This document shows positions 1-12,827 of a stretch of 64,000 bases of DNA, piece after piece. The position numbers and the translations under genes are program-made. Each line of letters starts with the position of its first letter. Position 1 is the first letter of the stretch. Origin of the DNA: Cruorifilaria tuberocauda (taxonomy: Eukaryota; Nematoda; Chromadorea; Rhabditida; Onchocercidae); assembly GCA_013365365.1 (NCBI GenBank), contig JABVXU010000172.1, forward strand, positions 42,423 to 106,422, given 5' to 3'. Below the pieces are notes generated by a model. The model had not been told where the DNA came from. It saw only the letters and a list, made by a program, of their open reading frames with translations, and ran no database searches.

Positions 1-3000
1 AACCGCAATGACATTACTGGCTGATAAAGGTGAAATAAGAGTTGGTGAAAAATATCAGTGTGATGTGCCTGATGATATGGCGCCAGATGCAGTGGATGAA
101 AATAAAGAGAATGGGTAAGTTTAAATAAGGTTTCTTTTAATTCATTTTTGTTTGACTAAAGTTGAATATAATTTTTTGATTGGTATTGTCTATTAGTGTT
201 ATTCTTGACCATTAATTGTATGATGGTGTGGTTACAATTGTATACTAAATATTTAGGAAGTCTTCAGAAAATATTATTATATTGAAAAAGGAGGGTATAT
301 TTCTGATATATTTTTTGAAAAATCAAACAGTAAAAGCAGAGTTCAGAAATTTGGTGATAGCTGAAGATGAAGATGATGAAGAAGCAGTTGTGACAACTTC
401 AAAGCGCGAATTTCTTGTGTATCATCCACATCATAATTTAACAGATCGCGATATAGATCAATTCTTAATTGTCGCAAGGTATTTTTGTTATTGGAGTTAA
501 TTTATTTTAGGATTTGCAAATTAGCTATATATCTTTTATCTCATTTTTCTGATGCCATCACAACTTTTATATATCCAGGGCAGTTGGGACATTTTCACGT
601 GCGTTGGATACGTCATCTTCGATGAAGCTACCTTCGTTACATATGACTGCAGCGGCTGCAAGTCGTGATGTTACTCTCTTCCATGCTATGGCTCTCTTAC
701 ATCAAGCAAATTATGATATGGGACAAGTACATGTTTATATTACGTTCATTTGATCCACTCAGTGAATTTTTGAAATTTAATTTAGTTTTGAAGTATGAAC
801 AAAAGACAAGAAGACAATTCTATTAAGTAGTGATTTGAAGATTGGATTAGATTAATGTCTAAATAATGTTTCTCACTTTGTCTGGTCATTTAGTTTGGCG
901 TGTCTTAGATATAATTTGTGTTGAAGAAGTAATTGTATATCAGTTTTGGATGATTCTACAGGAGTTGAATTAAAAGTTCCGACTGAAGAATTGAATAATA
1001 AATGAAATTAAGAGATGAAATGCTGATATTTATGAAATAAAATTTATAGTTAGTTCTAGGGAAAAAAGTTCTATCCATTTCATTGATGAGGAATGCTTAA
1101 TGCTTGATCAGAAGCTTATGAAACATATGGAAATATTTTGGGTAAACAGATAACGTGGAATGTTTAGAGAAGAATCTTGACTAACTCTTCTCTTGAACCT
1201 TACTGTTACTAATCTGTATGGATCATATCCATATTTATCTAAATAAAAAATTAATCAAATGGTGTATGTAAAAAGAAAATAGCTCTTAAAAAAATCTCGG
1301 GTCCAAGGCTCAAATGGAATCATGCAAATGTTCCCATTCAGAAGTATTATAAGAGAAAACAATGCAAGGAAGGTATCAGATTATCAAATCTTATATTATT
1401 TTTGAGAATTCCTATAATTAGGGAATATTTATTCTTTTTTTCAGGCAGTGAAGTATCTGGTGCCGCCTCCTAGTAAACAACATTACCCACTGGATGCAGA
1501 CAAGACAACATCGCATAATACGGTTAGCTTAGGTGGACCGATATTATGTCGTGATCAAATGGAAGAGTGGTCAGCAGCGGAAGCCAATCTTTTTGAAGAA
1601 GCAGTAGAAAAATATGGGAAAGATTTCAGTGATATACGTGCCGATTATCTCCCATGGAAATCAATGCGGGATATTGTTGAATATTATTATATGTGGAAAA
1701 CAACAAATCGTTATGTTGAAGTTAAAAAAAATAAGGCAGTCGAACAAGAAAGCAAATTAAAACAAGTTTACATACCTAATTACAATAAACCAAATCCAAA
1801 TTTGGTTGGACCACCGAATCCTAGTGGACAACCGATGAAAGGCACGTCGGCGTGTGAAAGTTGTCAAGTAGACGAATCAACTCAGTGGTATGCATGGGGT
1901 CCAGCGCATCTACAACTTCGTTTGTGTAGCATTTGTTGGTCCCAGTGGAAAAAATACGGTGGGCTGAAACGTGTTCATGAATACGGTTTGTTATTTTGAA
2001 TTTGAAAACTATTGTTTTAATTTTTTAAAAGGTTCATTTGAAATTTTATTAGCATATTATACGGGGCGGAGAAGTGTGGATGGGTAGAGCTAGAGATCTT
2101 CTCTTTTGTCTATTTCCTAACTAAAGGCAGAATCGTTTATGATATTTAATAATAATGGAGTACACTTAGAGCATATCATGACCGTATCGTTTTCACAGCA
2201 TACTTTTTCCAAAATTATCTTGACTAAAACGTTTATGACGAAGTAATTATATGAGCGAGAAATTTTGAATTGCGTCCTTTCAGAATCTTACGATCTTGAT
2301 GGTGCAACAACGCAGGAATCAATGTCACAGCTTCAAGCGCAGTCTCAAAAACTAACATCTGCAGTTGCTGCTGCTAGTTTTATCAATCGGAATTCCGGAT
2401 CAGCTGGTTCTACTACTTCGGTAAATAAAATTTCATTTTAACAGTTCGAGACAGCATGATTGTTTAATTTCGCAATCGATTAAATTGAAAAAATCACAAA
2501 TTTTGTGTTCTTGTCGACTTAAAGCACTTAAGCCTACGTAATGTAAAATTCATGTTTTCGAATTTACTCATATTTCAGACAAGGAATGGAATTAACGGTC
2601 GATCCGGTAGCAGCCAAATGCTGGGGCGTCTACCATCCGGTCATTCACAGGCACAGCAAAAATTATCTGGAGCAGGACATTCGTCATCGGTGAAAACTAG
2701 AGTTGCATTCTATCTCAACACAACATTATCGATGCGAATTGCGCGAAGATTGGCTCCGAAATCGTTATTCAATATTCGACGTTCAGCTCGGCGTCCTTTC
2801 TTGCCTATAAATGGGCATGCTATCAAACAGTTCTGTAAGTTATTTCATTAAATTTCAGAAATAGAGTTGCAGGTTTCATAATTTTATCATGTATTAGCAT
2901 CAATTTAGCACTAGATGATACTAACACATCTTTTATTCAAGTGCATGCGTCAAAATTATCGGATTATGCAATAACGAGAAGACATACTAATATAGCTGTT

Positions 3001-6000
3001 TACTTGCTATCTTTAAAAGTGATGTAAAGTTTAAAAGTTGATTTCCAATTCTATTTATTGTCGAATATTTATGGCATATTTTTTCTAGAACTTTAATGTA
3101 TACTTGGCAATTATGGAGTTGCTGGATATTCGGCAGTCTTTTACGATATTTTTAACATTTCTTTTTCGAAAATTTAATCGGTTTTTTCAAAAATTTTTTT
3201 TGTTTTTATTGGTTTAATGTTGTTTCCCTAGGCACAACTCGACAACCATATGAAATAATCCGTGCAGCAAAGCAAATAAAGGCTAACAAACTTCCTGACG
3301 CTCTTATTGCCCAAATAGCTTCATCGATCATTGCCTCCAGTGCACAATTCACTCAGATAGGAACAGCAGTACCTAACGTTCAAAAACGACATGGAAATGA
3401 CAAAGGAGGACCACCAATAAAAAGACAGGTCTCACTACCTCAAACTTTTTATTTTTTTTTCACAACTTCCTCAGACTTGAAATTAGGGCATTCTGGATGA
3501 ATTCTCGATTTCTTTCTTTCAAATTGTTTGAATCAAATTTCCTCTACAAAGTGTTTTTCAATTCCTTGATTGCTTCATAGCATGGTTCTTTTTTCTTTCT
3601 CAGAGTTGACTATAAATATGTGTACACAAGCGTAAATGCACCAAACATGCACTTAAATGGATTTAACTGTTCAGTTTATCTGTTTCATTCTACATTTCAT
3701 TTTATTGCACAATTTTGATTTTTTGCGAACAAATTTAGTTTGTAACGATGTCGAAAATTCCCTTTTGTTCTATGCTTTGCTGTTATCTAAAAAAGAACAG
3801 AAGTAAGATCTTAAGTGCGGAGTTTTAAATTTAGATCTTTTTTTTGTGCGTAAAGTCTGAGTTGCTTACTTTTCAGTACATAGAGATGTGAAGGAAGGTT
3901 GGAGGTTGATGGTGAGTAAAGAGTAACTCTTCCGTTCTACTTAGTCTGACAATTATTTGGCAAGATTATTAGACAGAATATTGTCTACTGTTGTGCATGA
4001 AAGTAAACCATTAGGTTTAAGATTTTAATATATGAAGCTTTATTAATTATGGAAAATTTTAAGGAATATATCAAGTGTTGAAGATTAATGTAATAGAACT
4101 ATTTCAGTTATTTTCTGAACAAAAGAAATATTTGGTAATTTTATTGTTTTATTTTATCATTCTCGTTTCTTCTTTTTCATTTCGGAGAGGAAAGATATTC
4201 ATGCCGGAAAGGATCAAATGAAAATTGGAATCAGGAATTAAAATGTCTTTGAATATTTTTTCAAGGCACTATCGGCCTCAATCTTGCATCGATTAACGCC
4301 TAAAATTGCATTTAATTGAACTTAAAAATGTATCCCACAGCTCAAATTTTATAGATAATTTTATGACTAAATTTTTTCATATATATGTATAGGACTTTAT
4401 TAACTATAGCAAGCATTGTATGGATTGGTACAAGGCATTGTTCCGTAGTATTATACTCGATGTATTAAGTACAGTTAGTATGCCGATTTTCTGATGCAGA
4501 ACCTCATGGATTAGTTTTAAAGAGTATGGATATAGATGGAAATAAGTCGTAAGAATACTATCACGGATTTCATAAATATTGGTTTTTTAGTTCTCGTTTC
4601 GTTTTCTTATTGCAGCATTTGCAACAAACGGTAGCGCAAACGCAGCAGCAAAATGCTATTCATTTGGTAACTACTGGATCCGTTGGTACCACTCATACTC
4701 ACTATCATCATCCCACAGTAGTATCAATTGCAACACCTGGAGTAACACCACCACCATCACTATCGGCAGCACCATCACTACCTCTACCGGCAGCAGCACC
4801 ACCATCACTACCACCTCCACCACCACCACCAACACTACCACCACCCCCCCCACCACCACCATCACCACCGCCATCATTACCGTCACTTCCATCGTCACAA
4901 TTAGCATCACAACCATTACAGTCACCATTGCAAGCACAGATAGCTGCAGTTCATTCCGGTGCACATATTACCAACACGATTGTAACAAAACCATCATTAA
5001 ATCCAAGTAAACTTGTTTGCACCACCATTCGTAATCAGCAATCACACTTAGGTCATGTCACTGGTGCAGCAACTGCAATGCATAACTTTGCACATGAAGT
5101 AAATAAACCAATAGCTGCAGTAACACCATTATCACTTTCTACTTCTGTTCTTGTGCCACCAACTATCGCTGCTGTTAACCCGGCTCTTTTCGCCGCAACA
5201 ATACAGCAGCAACAACAACAACAAGTACCACAGCTGCAGGCAGTGGCAACAGTTGCACGAGCGTCAACAACCACTTCGGCACCACAATCTCAAGTTCAGC
5301 AACCAGCACTTCTGATTGGTATCGATACGATAGCACACGATAAAAAAACTGCCACAGCGACCGGTTCCGTATTGGCAACCGTGGGTACTTCCAGAAAGAA
5401 AAACTTTCAACCGGATAGTCGATGGAGTGGTTTGGATGAAAAACTTTTATTCCTCGCTGGACCACGATTAAAGTAAGTAAAATGCTAAGTCTGGTAGAAA
5501 CTAATTAATAAAATCAGGAATCGATATAGAGATGAAATTTTCATAATGGGAGATTGAGAATATCATATATCAACAAATACATTCGTTAAGTTGCAGTGCA
5601 GTTCTCGAAAGTTTTTCCGAACAAAATTTTGGAGCATAATTTGGATATATGAAAAAATGAAATTACCTGAGAATTCATTAATTTGAGGTTTTGTTCAGAG
5701 ATCTCGTTGCATTGTGAGATTTCACCGTTGTGGTATCACAGGATGTATGAGTAGATGGGTGGAAATTTTTGACCAATACTTCAAAATATTTTTATAGCGA
5801 AACTATTAATCGTACTGGTTACCAAAGCACTTCTCATGCATGCCTTTTTTCTTGGTATATTGCTCTTTTAGAAAAATTTTATGAACTACATAATGAAATC
5901 TCTGAAAATTTTAAGTATGATATTATTCGGAGTTTAGCTTCATGCATGTTGCACATTTGTTCTTCATTATTTTTTTGAATATTTTCAACTCTAACAAAAT

Positions 6001-6464
6001 TAGAAATGTCGATGGGGCCATACGTTTCGTTTCCTAAAATAGACTCAAATATCAGTAATTCTACTATTACAAATGATGATTCCAGTGATGCCATTTACTT
6101 GATCTTAATCAGCGAAAATTGGAAAGGTTTCGTCTTAACTCAATGATCAGAAATATGATTTTTTCCTTCTCTGTATTTATTTATGGATTTCACCTATTTC
6201 TAGTGAAACTGAGAAATTTTACGCCATTATGATTTGTAATGTTAAACTGAAAAGTTTAAATGCGAAATTACAACATTATTGAATAAATTAATTATTAAAA
6301 GGGTATTTATTTTGTTGGTTTACATTTTTCTTTTTTCTTCTTTTAGGATATTGCGTAGACGAATTTGTCCGAAGAAAATTGGTCGTCGTATCGCGTTGCA
6401 CCCATGTCGAAGTAGTGATTTTGTCACCAAACATTGGCCTAATTTGCAGGGTTTTTTCATTTGA
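1..6464 (+). CDS. lin-40: MTA/LIN-40-like NuRD subunit, 5' end cut off by window
   Basis: Metastasis-associated (MTA) family, a nuclear scaffold of the NuRD histone-deacetylase/chromatin-remodelling complex. Nine visible exons: 1-114, 347-478, 579-726, 1445-1985, 2284-2420, 2579-2834, 3232-3428, 4616-5472 and 6347-6464. All join in phase, giving about 832 residues to a TGA at 6462-6464. The first exon starts at the BAH/ELM2 border ([16 protein letters not shown]). ELM2 follows ([14 protein letters not shown], then [10 protein letters not shown]), then SANT ([32 protein letters not shown]) and a GATA-type finger with CESC and CSIC pairs. An MTA block [15 protein letters not shown] follows. Exon 8 is low complexity (polyproline, His and Gln runs). 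The last exons keep the MTA-like end [16 protein letters not shown]. The paralogue EGL-27 has a similar domain order, so the choice of lin-40 is an inference. The BAH domain and start lie upstream of the window. Confidence 0.9.
4740..4935 (+). repeat. CCA-rich tract encoding polyproline
   Basis: Imperfect (CCA)n/(CCACCG)n sequence inside exon 8 of the MTA-like gene. It encodes long proline runs broken by Ser, Leu and Ala. A run of CAA/CAG codons near 5204-5222 in the same exon encodes seven Gln. Both are probably variable between strains. The antisense reading frames here are shadows of the repeat. Confidence 0.8.
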
Positions 6465-9400
6465 TATACGTATGGTGGTATTGATAGTATAAGAAATATT
6501 ATAAAAGCAGATTTTTTTCTGAAGTTTAAGCTTAAATTTAGACTATAATTATGAATTTTGATCGTTTTAAATTATTTCTAACAAATTTTTTATGGTATAT
6601 TTATTGTATGTTCTTAATTTTATCCTCCATATGTTTTATCATGTATGTATGTATTTGTGTGTGTATATATATGTGCGTGTGTGTGATTGTTTGAATTTTA
6701 TTTTTTACAACAGTGGAAAAGTTCTTATTGTTATAAGCCATGGACTGTTCCAATATCTCATGACACATTGATGCAGCTAATTATAGTTATACATAATGTT
6801 TAAATATCTGAGCAACTTGGTTAGTAATCAGTTTAAAAAATTTTGATTCACTAAAATGTCGTGGTAAACTATTTGAAAATTCTTTAAAAAGTGGCATAAT
6901 TGCAATAATATACCGCTTAACATAATCGATCAGATTAAATTTTCCTACTTCATTATCAAATTCGCAGATATTTGAAAGCCATCATACACTTAAAAATTTA
7001 ATCGATTTGTAGGACTCTGATTCCAAATAACTGCTTGTATCTAATTTTTGTTTATCTATCTTCTTTATTTATAACTTTTCCCTTTTGTTTTAAATTTAGC
7101 ATTTTTCAGGGGAATTTTTTATACAAAGTTCATACAACAATTTTTTTTTGTTGGACTCAATATCTTTTTTCAAACTTTGCTTGGCTCTTTTTTCTCTGTA
7201 ATGGCATTTATTCTTCCTACTCGAAGAATTAACTTATTTTTCTATATTTAAAGAAAAAAGAAGAGTTATTTTATAATTTTATATTGTAGAATCTCCCCTC
7301 AGTCCATTCAATTTTGTTGTGTTTTTCATACCAGTTTTATTGTTGCATGTTAGTGTATCATTGTTTTATTCACTGTTCAATATTTGCAGAAATTTTTTGA
7401 ATTTTATTATGTATCAATTTGAAATAATTTGCTTACATGGTTAATTTGGTGTTTTTTGAGAAATCGTTAGGCGATAGTATTCTTTGTTTGCATACGATTT
7501 CATCCATGGTATAATTGACTCAAAATCATTTTAATTTACAAGCAGTGCTTTTGTTATAATCTCATTTCATCTATTTCAAATTTTCGGTGTTTTCCCATCA
7601 ATTTGTCACTTATGCCCTATGACATTATGTTTTGCTAACTGCGACGTTGAAAACTGATTGGACACTGTATCAATACTGTTTATTCTTATAAAAATTAAGA
7701 AAAAGAAAATTGCGTAAGATCGATATTGCCTTTTTACATAAAATTTTATGAACGAAAATTTTTTCATGACGTTGAAATAATTTTGTGTAGTTTGCGGAAT
7801 TTATCAATAACTTTTCTCATCAATGCAAATATATCCTTCCAACGATTACAAGATAATCGATTTTTTTGGCTGATTTAAAATAATGCAAAATCAGTTGGAT
7901 GGATGGTGTGAAAATTATAAGTGGTTATCGCTGTGTTGCACGCATGAGGTAAACTAAGTGTTTGGTTAAATCCATTCAATATCCGGCCTATATCACTTGA
8001 AATGTGGTAGCAAGTGTGTTATATGTATAATTCTATGTAATCTATGTAACTAAATTCTAATAATTAGGAGTGGATTCATTTCGTTTCGAGTTAATCAGAT
8101 TTCGATTCAATAACTCAGCTTTGGCCCACAATATTCAACCAATTATCATCAATTTTAATGTTCAATTTAAAATTTAACAGCAATGAAAATTCGTATGAGA
8201 TTATGTCATTCGGAGATTACTTATGCAATCTTTTTTGCAAAGAATGAAAAAATTTTATGTAGGGTTATATGTACATTGAGAAGTGAGCAATAAGTATTCA
8301 AGAGATGAGATAAAATAATTATTTAGAAAATGAAGAAAATTACAGGCAGCGGTATGAATTGCTTTTGCATTATTTCTAACTTAACGGACATGAGCCTTTC
8401 AGATCAACTTGCATCGCAAGATAAAATTATATGTATGTCATATTTAAAAGCATACTTCATTTAATTTTTGACTGTTTCAACAATTCCGATCTGCAAAAAA
8501 GTCATAATTTCATGTTGTATAAACTATCGATGGTACAATATCAACTACTAATCTGTGATTCATGTTTAGGAAAATCTGTTTCATCTAAAATTGTTGAAAC
8601 CGAAATGTACAAAAGCATATTTCTTTTGTCTTCTTTGACATTATAGCAATCTACTTCATAAACTATTCGAAATAATCAAAAAAATAAAAATTCCGTTAAT
8701 GTGTATTAAATAAATCAAGTAAAGCCACGACAGCAGAGCCAAGCTACTCACCATTCCCGCATTATTTTTTACAAATTGAACAACAATCCATAATTATAAG
8801 TTTCGAGGAGACTAGAAAATTTTGTTTAGAAGCTTTTAGACAGTTTTTAAACTCCCGTTTTCCATACATCCGATTTTTGGTTTTCCTGAAAGATATTATA
8901 AGCTGGAACAACTTGAATTATTTATTATTTTTAATGTTAATTGGAAGTAATAAAGTGTTCATCCTGAATAAATCCTATATTTCCGTTTTTTACTTCTCCA
9001 ATATTAAAATAACTTATCTGTAGATAGGACACTAAGTTTCCGTAAAACAAAAAAAAGACAAAGTACAAATTGCGGGTTTTTCTTAAAGCATTCACTTTAG
9101 CAATCGATTTCATCAATGAGTAATAATGAATTTTGAAAAAAATATTTAATTGAAAGTATCATTGTGATATAAAATAAATGAAATGCATGATAGGAAATCT
9201 GAATTTTTGATTCACATAGTGCTTTCAATGGTTACTTGGACCAAAAGTACAACATTAGAATCAATCAATAATGCTATATTGTTAAGTATTATTATTTTCT
9301 ATTTTGCTATCAATATAGTAATGATTTTTGAATGCTTTATAAAAAATTCAGATATATTTTATTACTAATAATAGCAAGTGTATTACTCACTTTGACCACA

Positions 9401-9662
9401 ATAACATTAGTTTTTTTATTACAATGGCAAAATAAATCGTATGACATCGACAGTGTACGTTTTCTGAAAACGTTGAATTGATGAAATTAAATATGGAAAA
9501 AGAAGCGTTGTAACTTCGTTATCTAAAATAGACTTAATTTTGACTTCAGAATACGTTTTAAATTTATGGATTTTGCATTATTGTACCCATTTAAAGGTAA
9601 TATCATTGATCTGAAACGATGGCTATTAATCTGACCTTAAAAACTAATCACAGATGGTTGAT
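6465..9662. other. Intergenic, no gene seen
   Basis: AT-rich sequence between the end of the MTA-like gene and the receptor gene. Open frames are short and lack family resemblance or paired splice sites. A GT/AT microsatellite lies near 6640-6690. Confidence 0.6.
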
Positions 9663-9668
9663 TTTATT
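9663..9668 (-). terminator. Poly(A) signal of the receptor gene
   Basis: TTTATT on the plus strand is AATAAA on the minus strand, about 46 bases past the receptor stop codon. This supports ending the gene at 9714. Confidence 0.45.
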
Positions 9669-9713
9669 TACTTTTTTAATTACGAAATTAAACATCAGTA
9701 AAATGTGAAATGA

Positions 9714-12700
9714 TTATTCAATCATTAATAGAGACAAAAAAGAAAGAACGAACACTACTAGTGAATTTTGAACGAAAAACGAATACCTGACGATACCATT
9801 GAATACCATTATCGTTATTGAATCAGATGAAGCGGTCAGTGTAAATAACACGAAGATAAGCCATATTGTCCAACGACCTGCACTAATTCCAACTGTGATC
9901 ACCACCTGCCCGATAAGAAACACTAAGGCGTTGCAGATGCATGGCGAAATTAATCTGAGTTTGATAATCTTGTTATAATTGATCTAATTATCAATCACTG
10001 TTAATTATTGAAACTGAAAGCTCACACCTGATCCTTATCTTTTCAAAGAAAAACAATATTGATTTTTTAAGAATTACCAAAATAAATTTCATTTAAAAGG
10101 TTACGGAAACGTGAATGGATGGGATGCGGATAGGATTCGTTTTGGTAAACAGAAATAGTACTATCGAATATTTGATGACACTCTTTTACTCACAATGCAA
10201 AAAGAAGTAAAAATGAAATCGCATGAATTGATCGAAAAGCTATATTTACAATGATTAATAATAATTTGATAATTTTTTAATTTATTAGAATTTATTAGAG
10301 ATTATTTGAACTGAAAATTAGTTATTTTTAAATTTTTTATTTTTTATTTTTAAAGTTATTTTTTAAAAATTTTAAACACATAATGACTGACATTTATTGA
10401 TTCAAAATCATAAAGAGTCTTAAAACATTTTTTTTCAAGATTTCAAATTTTGCTAATTAAATGTTTTCATAATTTATTTTAACAAACTTACTTGGCTTCA
10501 GAACGCAAAATTGCGTTGCTAATCACAAGTACACTTCGACTTCTTCTTTGGCTCGTTTGTACTGAACTTAGCCTATTCGCATTAAATGTTGCAGAATTCT
10601 TTCCAATTCGGCGATTATATTTGAATAGTAGAAATAATGCACAACTGAAAAATATATCTAATTAACCTCGATTCCTTCCGTTAAACAATAATGAAATAGG
10701 TGACCATAATTCTTACTTACTTTTTCAAATATTTTAATTTCGCTAAAAGTTTAAAATCTGCGAATATTATAAGTACAGTTGAATAGAAAATAATGAATGC
10801 TATAATTTGATATATTAAAATATTTTTAAATTCTATTGGATTAAAATATTTATGCCGTCTTTACTCATTAATTCGGTTGATAATGAGCGAACTGAATTCT
10901 TGTGAAAAAATATGCATGGTATAATTTGATTTTTTATTGTTCAATAGTTGATTAGAAAGGATTATTAATAACTGAATATATTGATAACTGATCACTTATA
11001 AGAGATTATTAATGATAATTTATTGAGTACAGTGCTTCGAGAAATTATAAATTATTTAATAAATAACTTCTGATCTGGACTATATGGTCGATCAATAGAA
11101 GAAAATATAATTTTCTATGAAATATATATATATATATATAACACCGTCTATGAGAGAAAAGGAAAATTTGTCCAGTTTAATTAGTTTAGTAAATACTCAT
11201 TTTGTTATCACTTATTATTAATTTTATATGAAGCATTATATCGAACCCATAAAATAAAAATGTTCCAGTGAATATTAACGAATGAAAAATGATGAAAAAT
11301 TGTGCTTTGCCTCCTTCCAAATACAACTTGATATCTTCCGCTATCATGCCGTAGAAACTTGCTTCATAGTAAAATGTCACGTACCATGGTTGAAAGTACA
11401 ATATCAACGACTGCAATCAAGAAATTCACTATCATTTATCAATTTCTATTCACTAGAAGAGAAAGATTTATTTATTTATTCGTTTGTTTTTTATATATTT
11501 GATTATTTGTTCGCTGAAAGGAATAAACTTACAATTCGAAAAAAATCTCTGTCATTTATAACAAATTTGGTCATTTTGAAGAGAGAAAGGGTGAGAGAGA
11601 GCGGGAGAAAGAGAGAGGAAAAGAAGAGAAGAGAAAATAATTTGGCAATATTAATTTGTTGATATCCATTCGCAAGTCGTGCAATAATTTAATTGAAATT
11701 GAAGCGAAATAAAATACACAAGGAAAATTACCTGTACGAAAGCGATAGCATAGCATATTAAACACAATATATAAATAGTAGAATTTCTCTGTTTTCTAAA
11801 TTGACATGGACGAGAGATGGCCGCGTAACGTGTCCACGACAACAGTAACGTATGATAGCACATGGAAAACCACATTGTATCACAGTATATCTGGAATATT
11901 GAATGTTATACAAAGTGACAATTATAATTTAATAAGAAATAGCAATTATTCATTAATTTCATTGAAGAAAAAAACAAAAAACGATTTTTGAAGAAAGTTT
12001 TATATTTAAAAATTGAAAAAACTTTTGAAAATTAGTAATAATCTAGTCTAATTACTTTAGAACGAAAACAAAAAATGAATGAATAAAATTGAAATACCTG
12101 AAAAATTCGTCTTCCATATGGCGTACGTATTTTGAATAATATTAAAATACTGGGAAAAAGCGCATAAATCAATAACAAAAACATATTGTTGATTGATGCG
12201 CTAAGAAAATAAAGGTAACTATTGGTCACCTGAAAATTTAAATCTATCAGTTGCGATCGCTAATTCCTAGAAATATTCCAAGTATAAGGTTACGAAAAGA
12301 ACATAATTAATTAAAGCATAAATGCTATTTGCAGAAAATATATAGTTATCAATTATTAAATTGTTTCACTTTATTTAAAGCTAAACGTGTAAGCTCCAAC
12401 AACATTTATTCTTTTAATTTTTTAATCAAATTGTCGAATGTTATGAAAATTAGCCTCCTAAAATAATATTTTTTCACTTCGTTTCAAAAGAAAATATATC
12501 CGGAAAGATGACATTTTGCTAATATTTATTTTGTTTTAGGCAATATTTTGCTCTTGTAATCACCGAATTTACTTATATCGTACTTTAATCTAAAATATTT
12601 TGTACATTTTAGTTATAATACTACCATATAATTAGTTTTTTGCAAGCATTGAACTGAAAATTTTTTTAAATTGTTCATTTTAAATAACTCACGTGAGATT

Positions 12701-12827
12701 CGCGATGTAAAACAAAACAAATAACAGTATATAACGATAAGAAAATTATCGCTAACAAAAGTAGCGTTCCACCAGCAATTATATCATCGAGATTTAGTGG
12801 ATTGTTGTACCAGTTATCAGATACCAT
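9714..12827 (-). CDS. Seven-transmembrane (serpentine-type) receptor
   Basis: Minus-strand gene in six exons: 12827-12693, 12229-12098, 11890-11732, 11410-11247, 10644-10492 and 9954-9714. The phases agree throughout and give 327 residues, a normal size for a nematode receptor. Exon 1 holds TM1 (AGGTLLLLAIIFLSLYTVI) after a short extracellular end (NWYNNPLNL). Exon 2 holds TM2. Exon 3 holds TM3 with a TRY version of the DRY motif (LSWTRYAAISRPC) and TM4. Exon 4 holds a loop and TM5, exon 5 a basic third intracellular loop (KYNRRIGKN, QRRSRSV), and exon 6 TM6 and TM7. The exon 4 donor (GG|GTTCGA) is weak. Without it, a stop at 11186 would truncate the receptor after TM5. The last exon is read through to its stop; a donor-like site at 9786 would give another tail. 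Ligand unknown; chemoreceptor versus peptide receptor is undecided. Confidence 0.65.
11100..11140. repeat. AT dinucleotide microsatellite
   Basis: A short (AT)n run inside the fourth intron of the receptor gene. A similar run lies at 20222-20241 in a CLASRP intron. Confidence 0.8.
11576..11642. repeat. GA-rich purine tract
   Basis: Almost pure purine sequence on the plus strand, made of GAGA/GAAA units, in the intron between receptor exons 3 and 4. Such tracts can form triplex-like structures; no function is evident here. Confidence 0.7.

Noticed and set aside
4671..4964. Minus-strand frame rich in Val and Met over the MTA exon
   Set aside because: Antisense of the CCA repeat; low complexity, no support as a gene.
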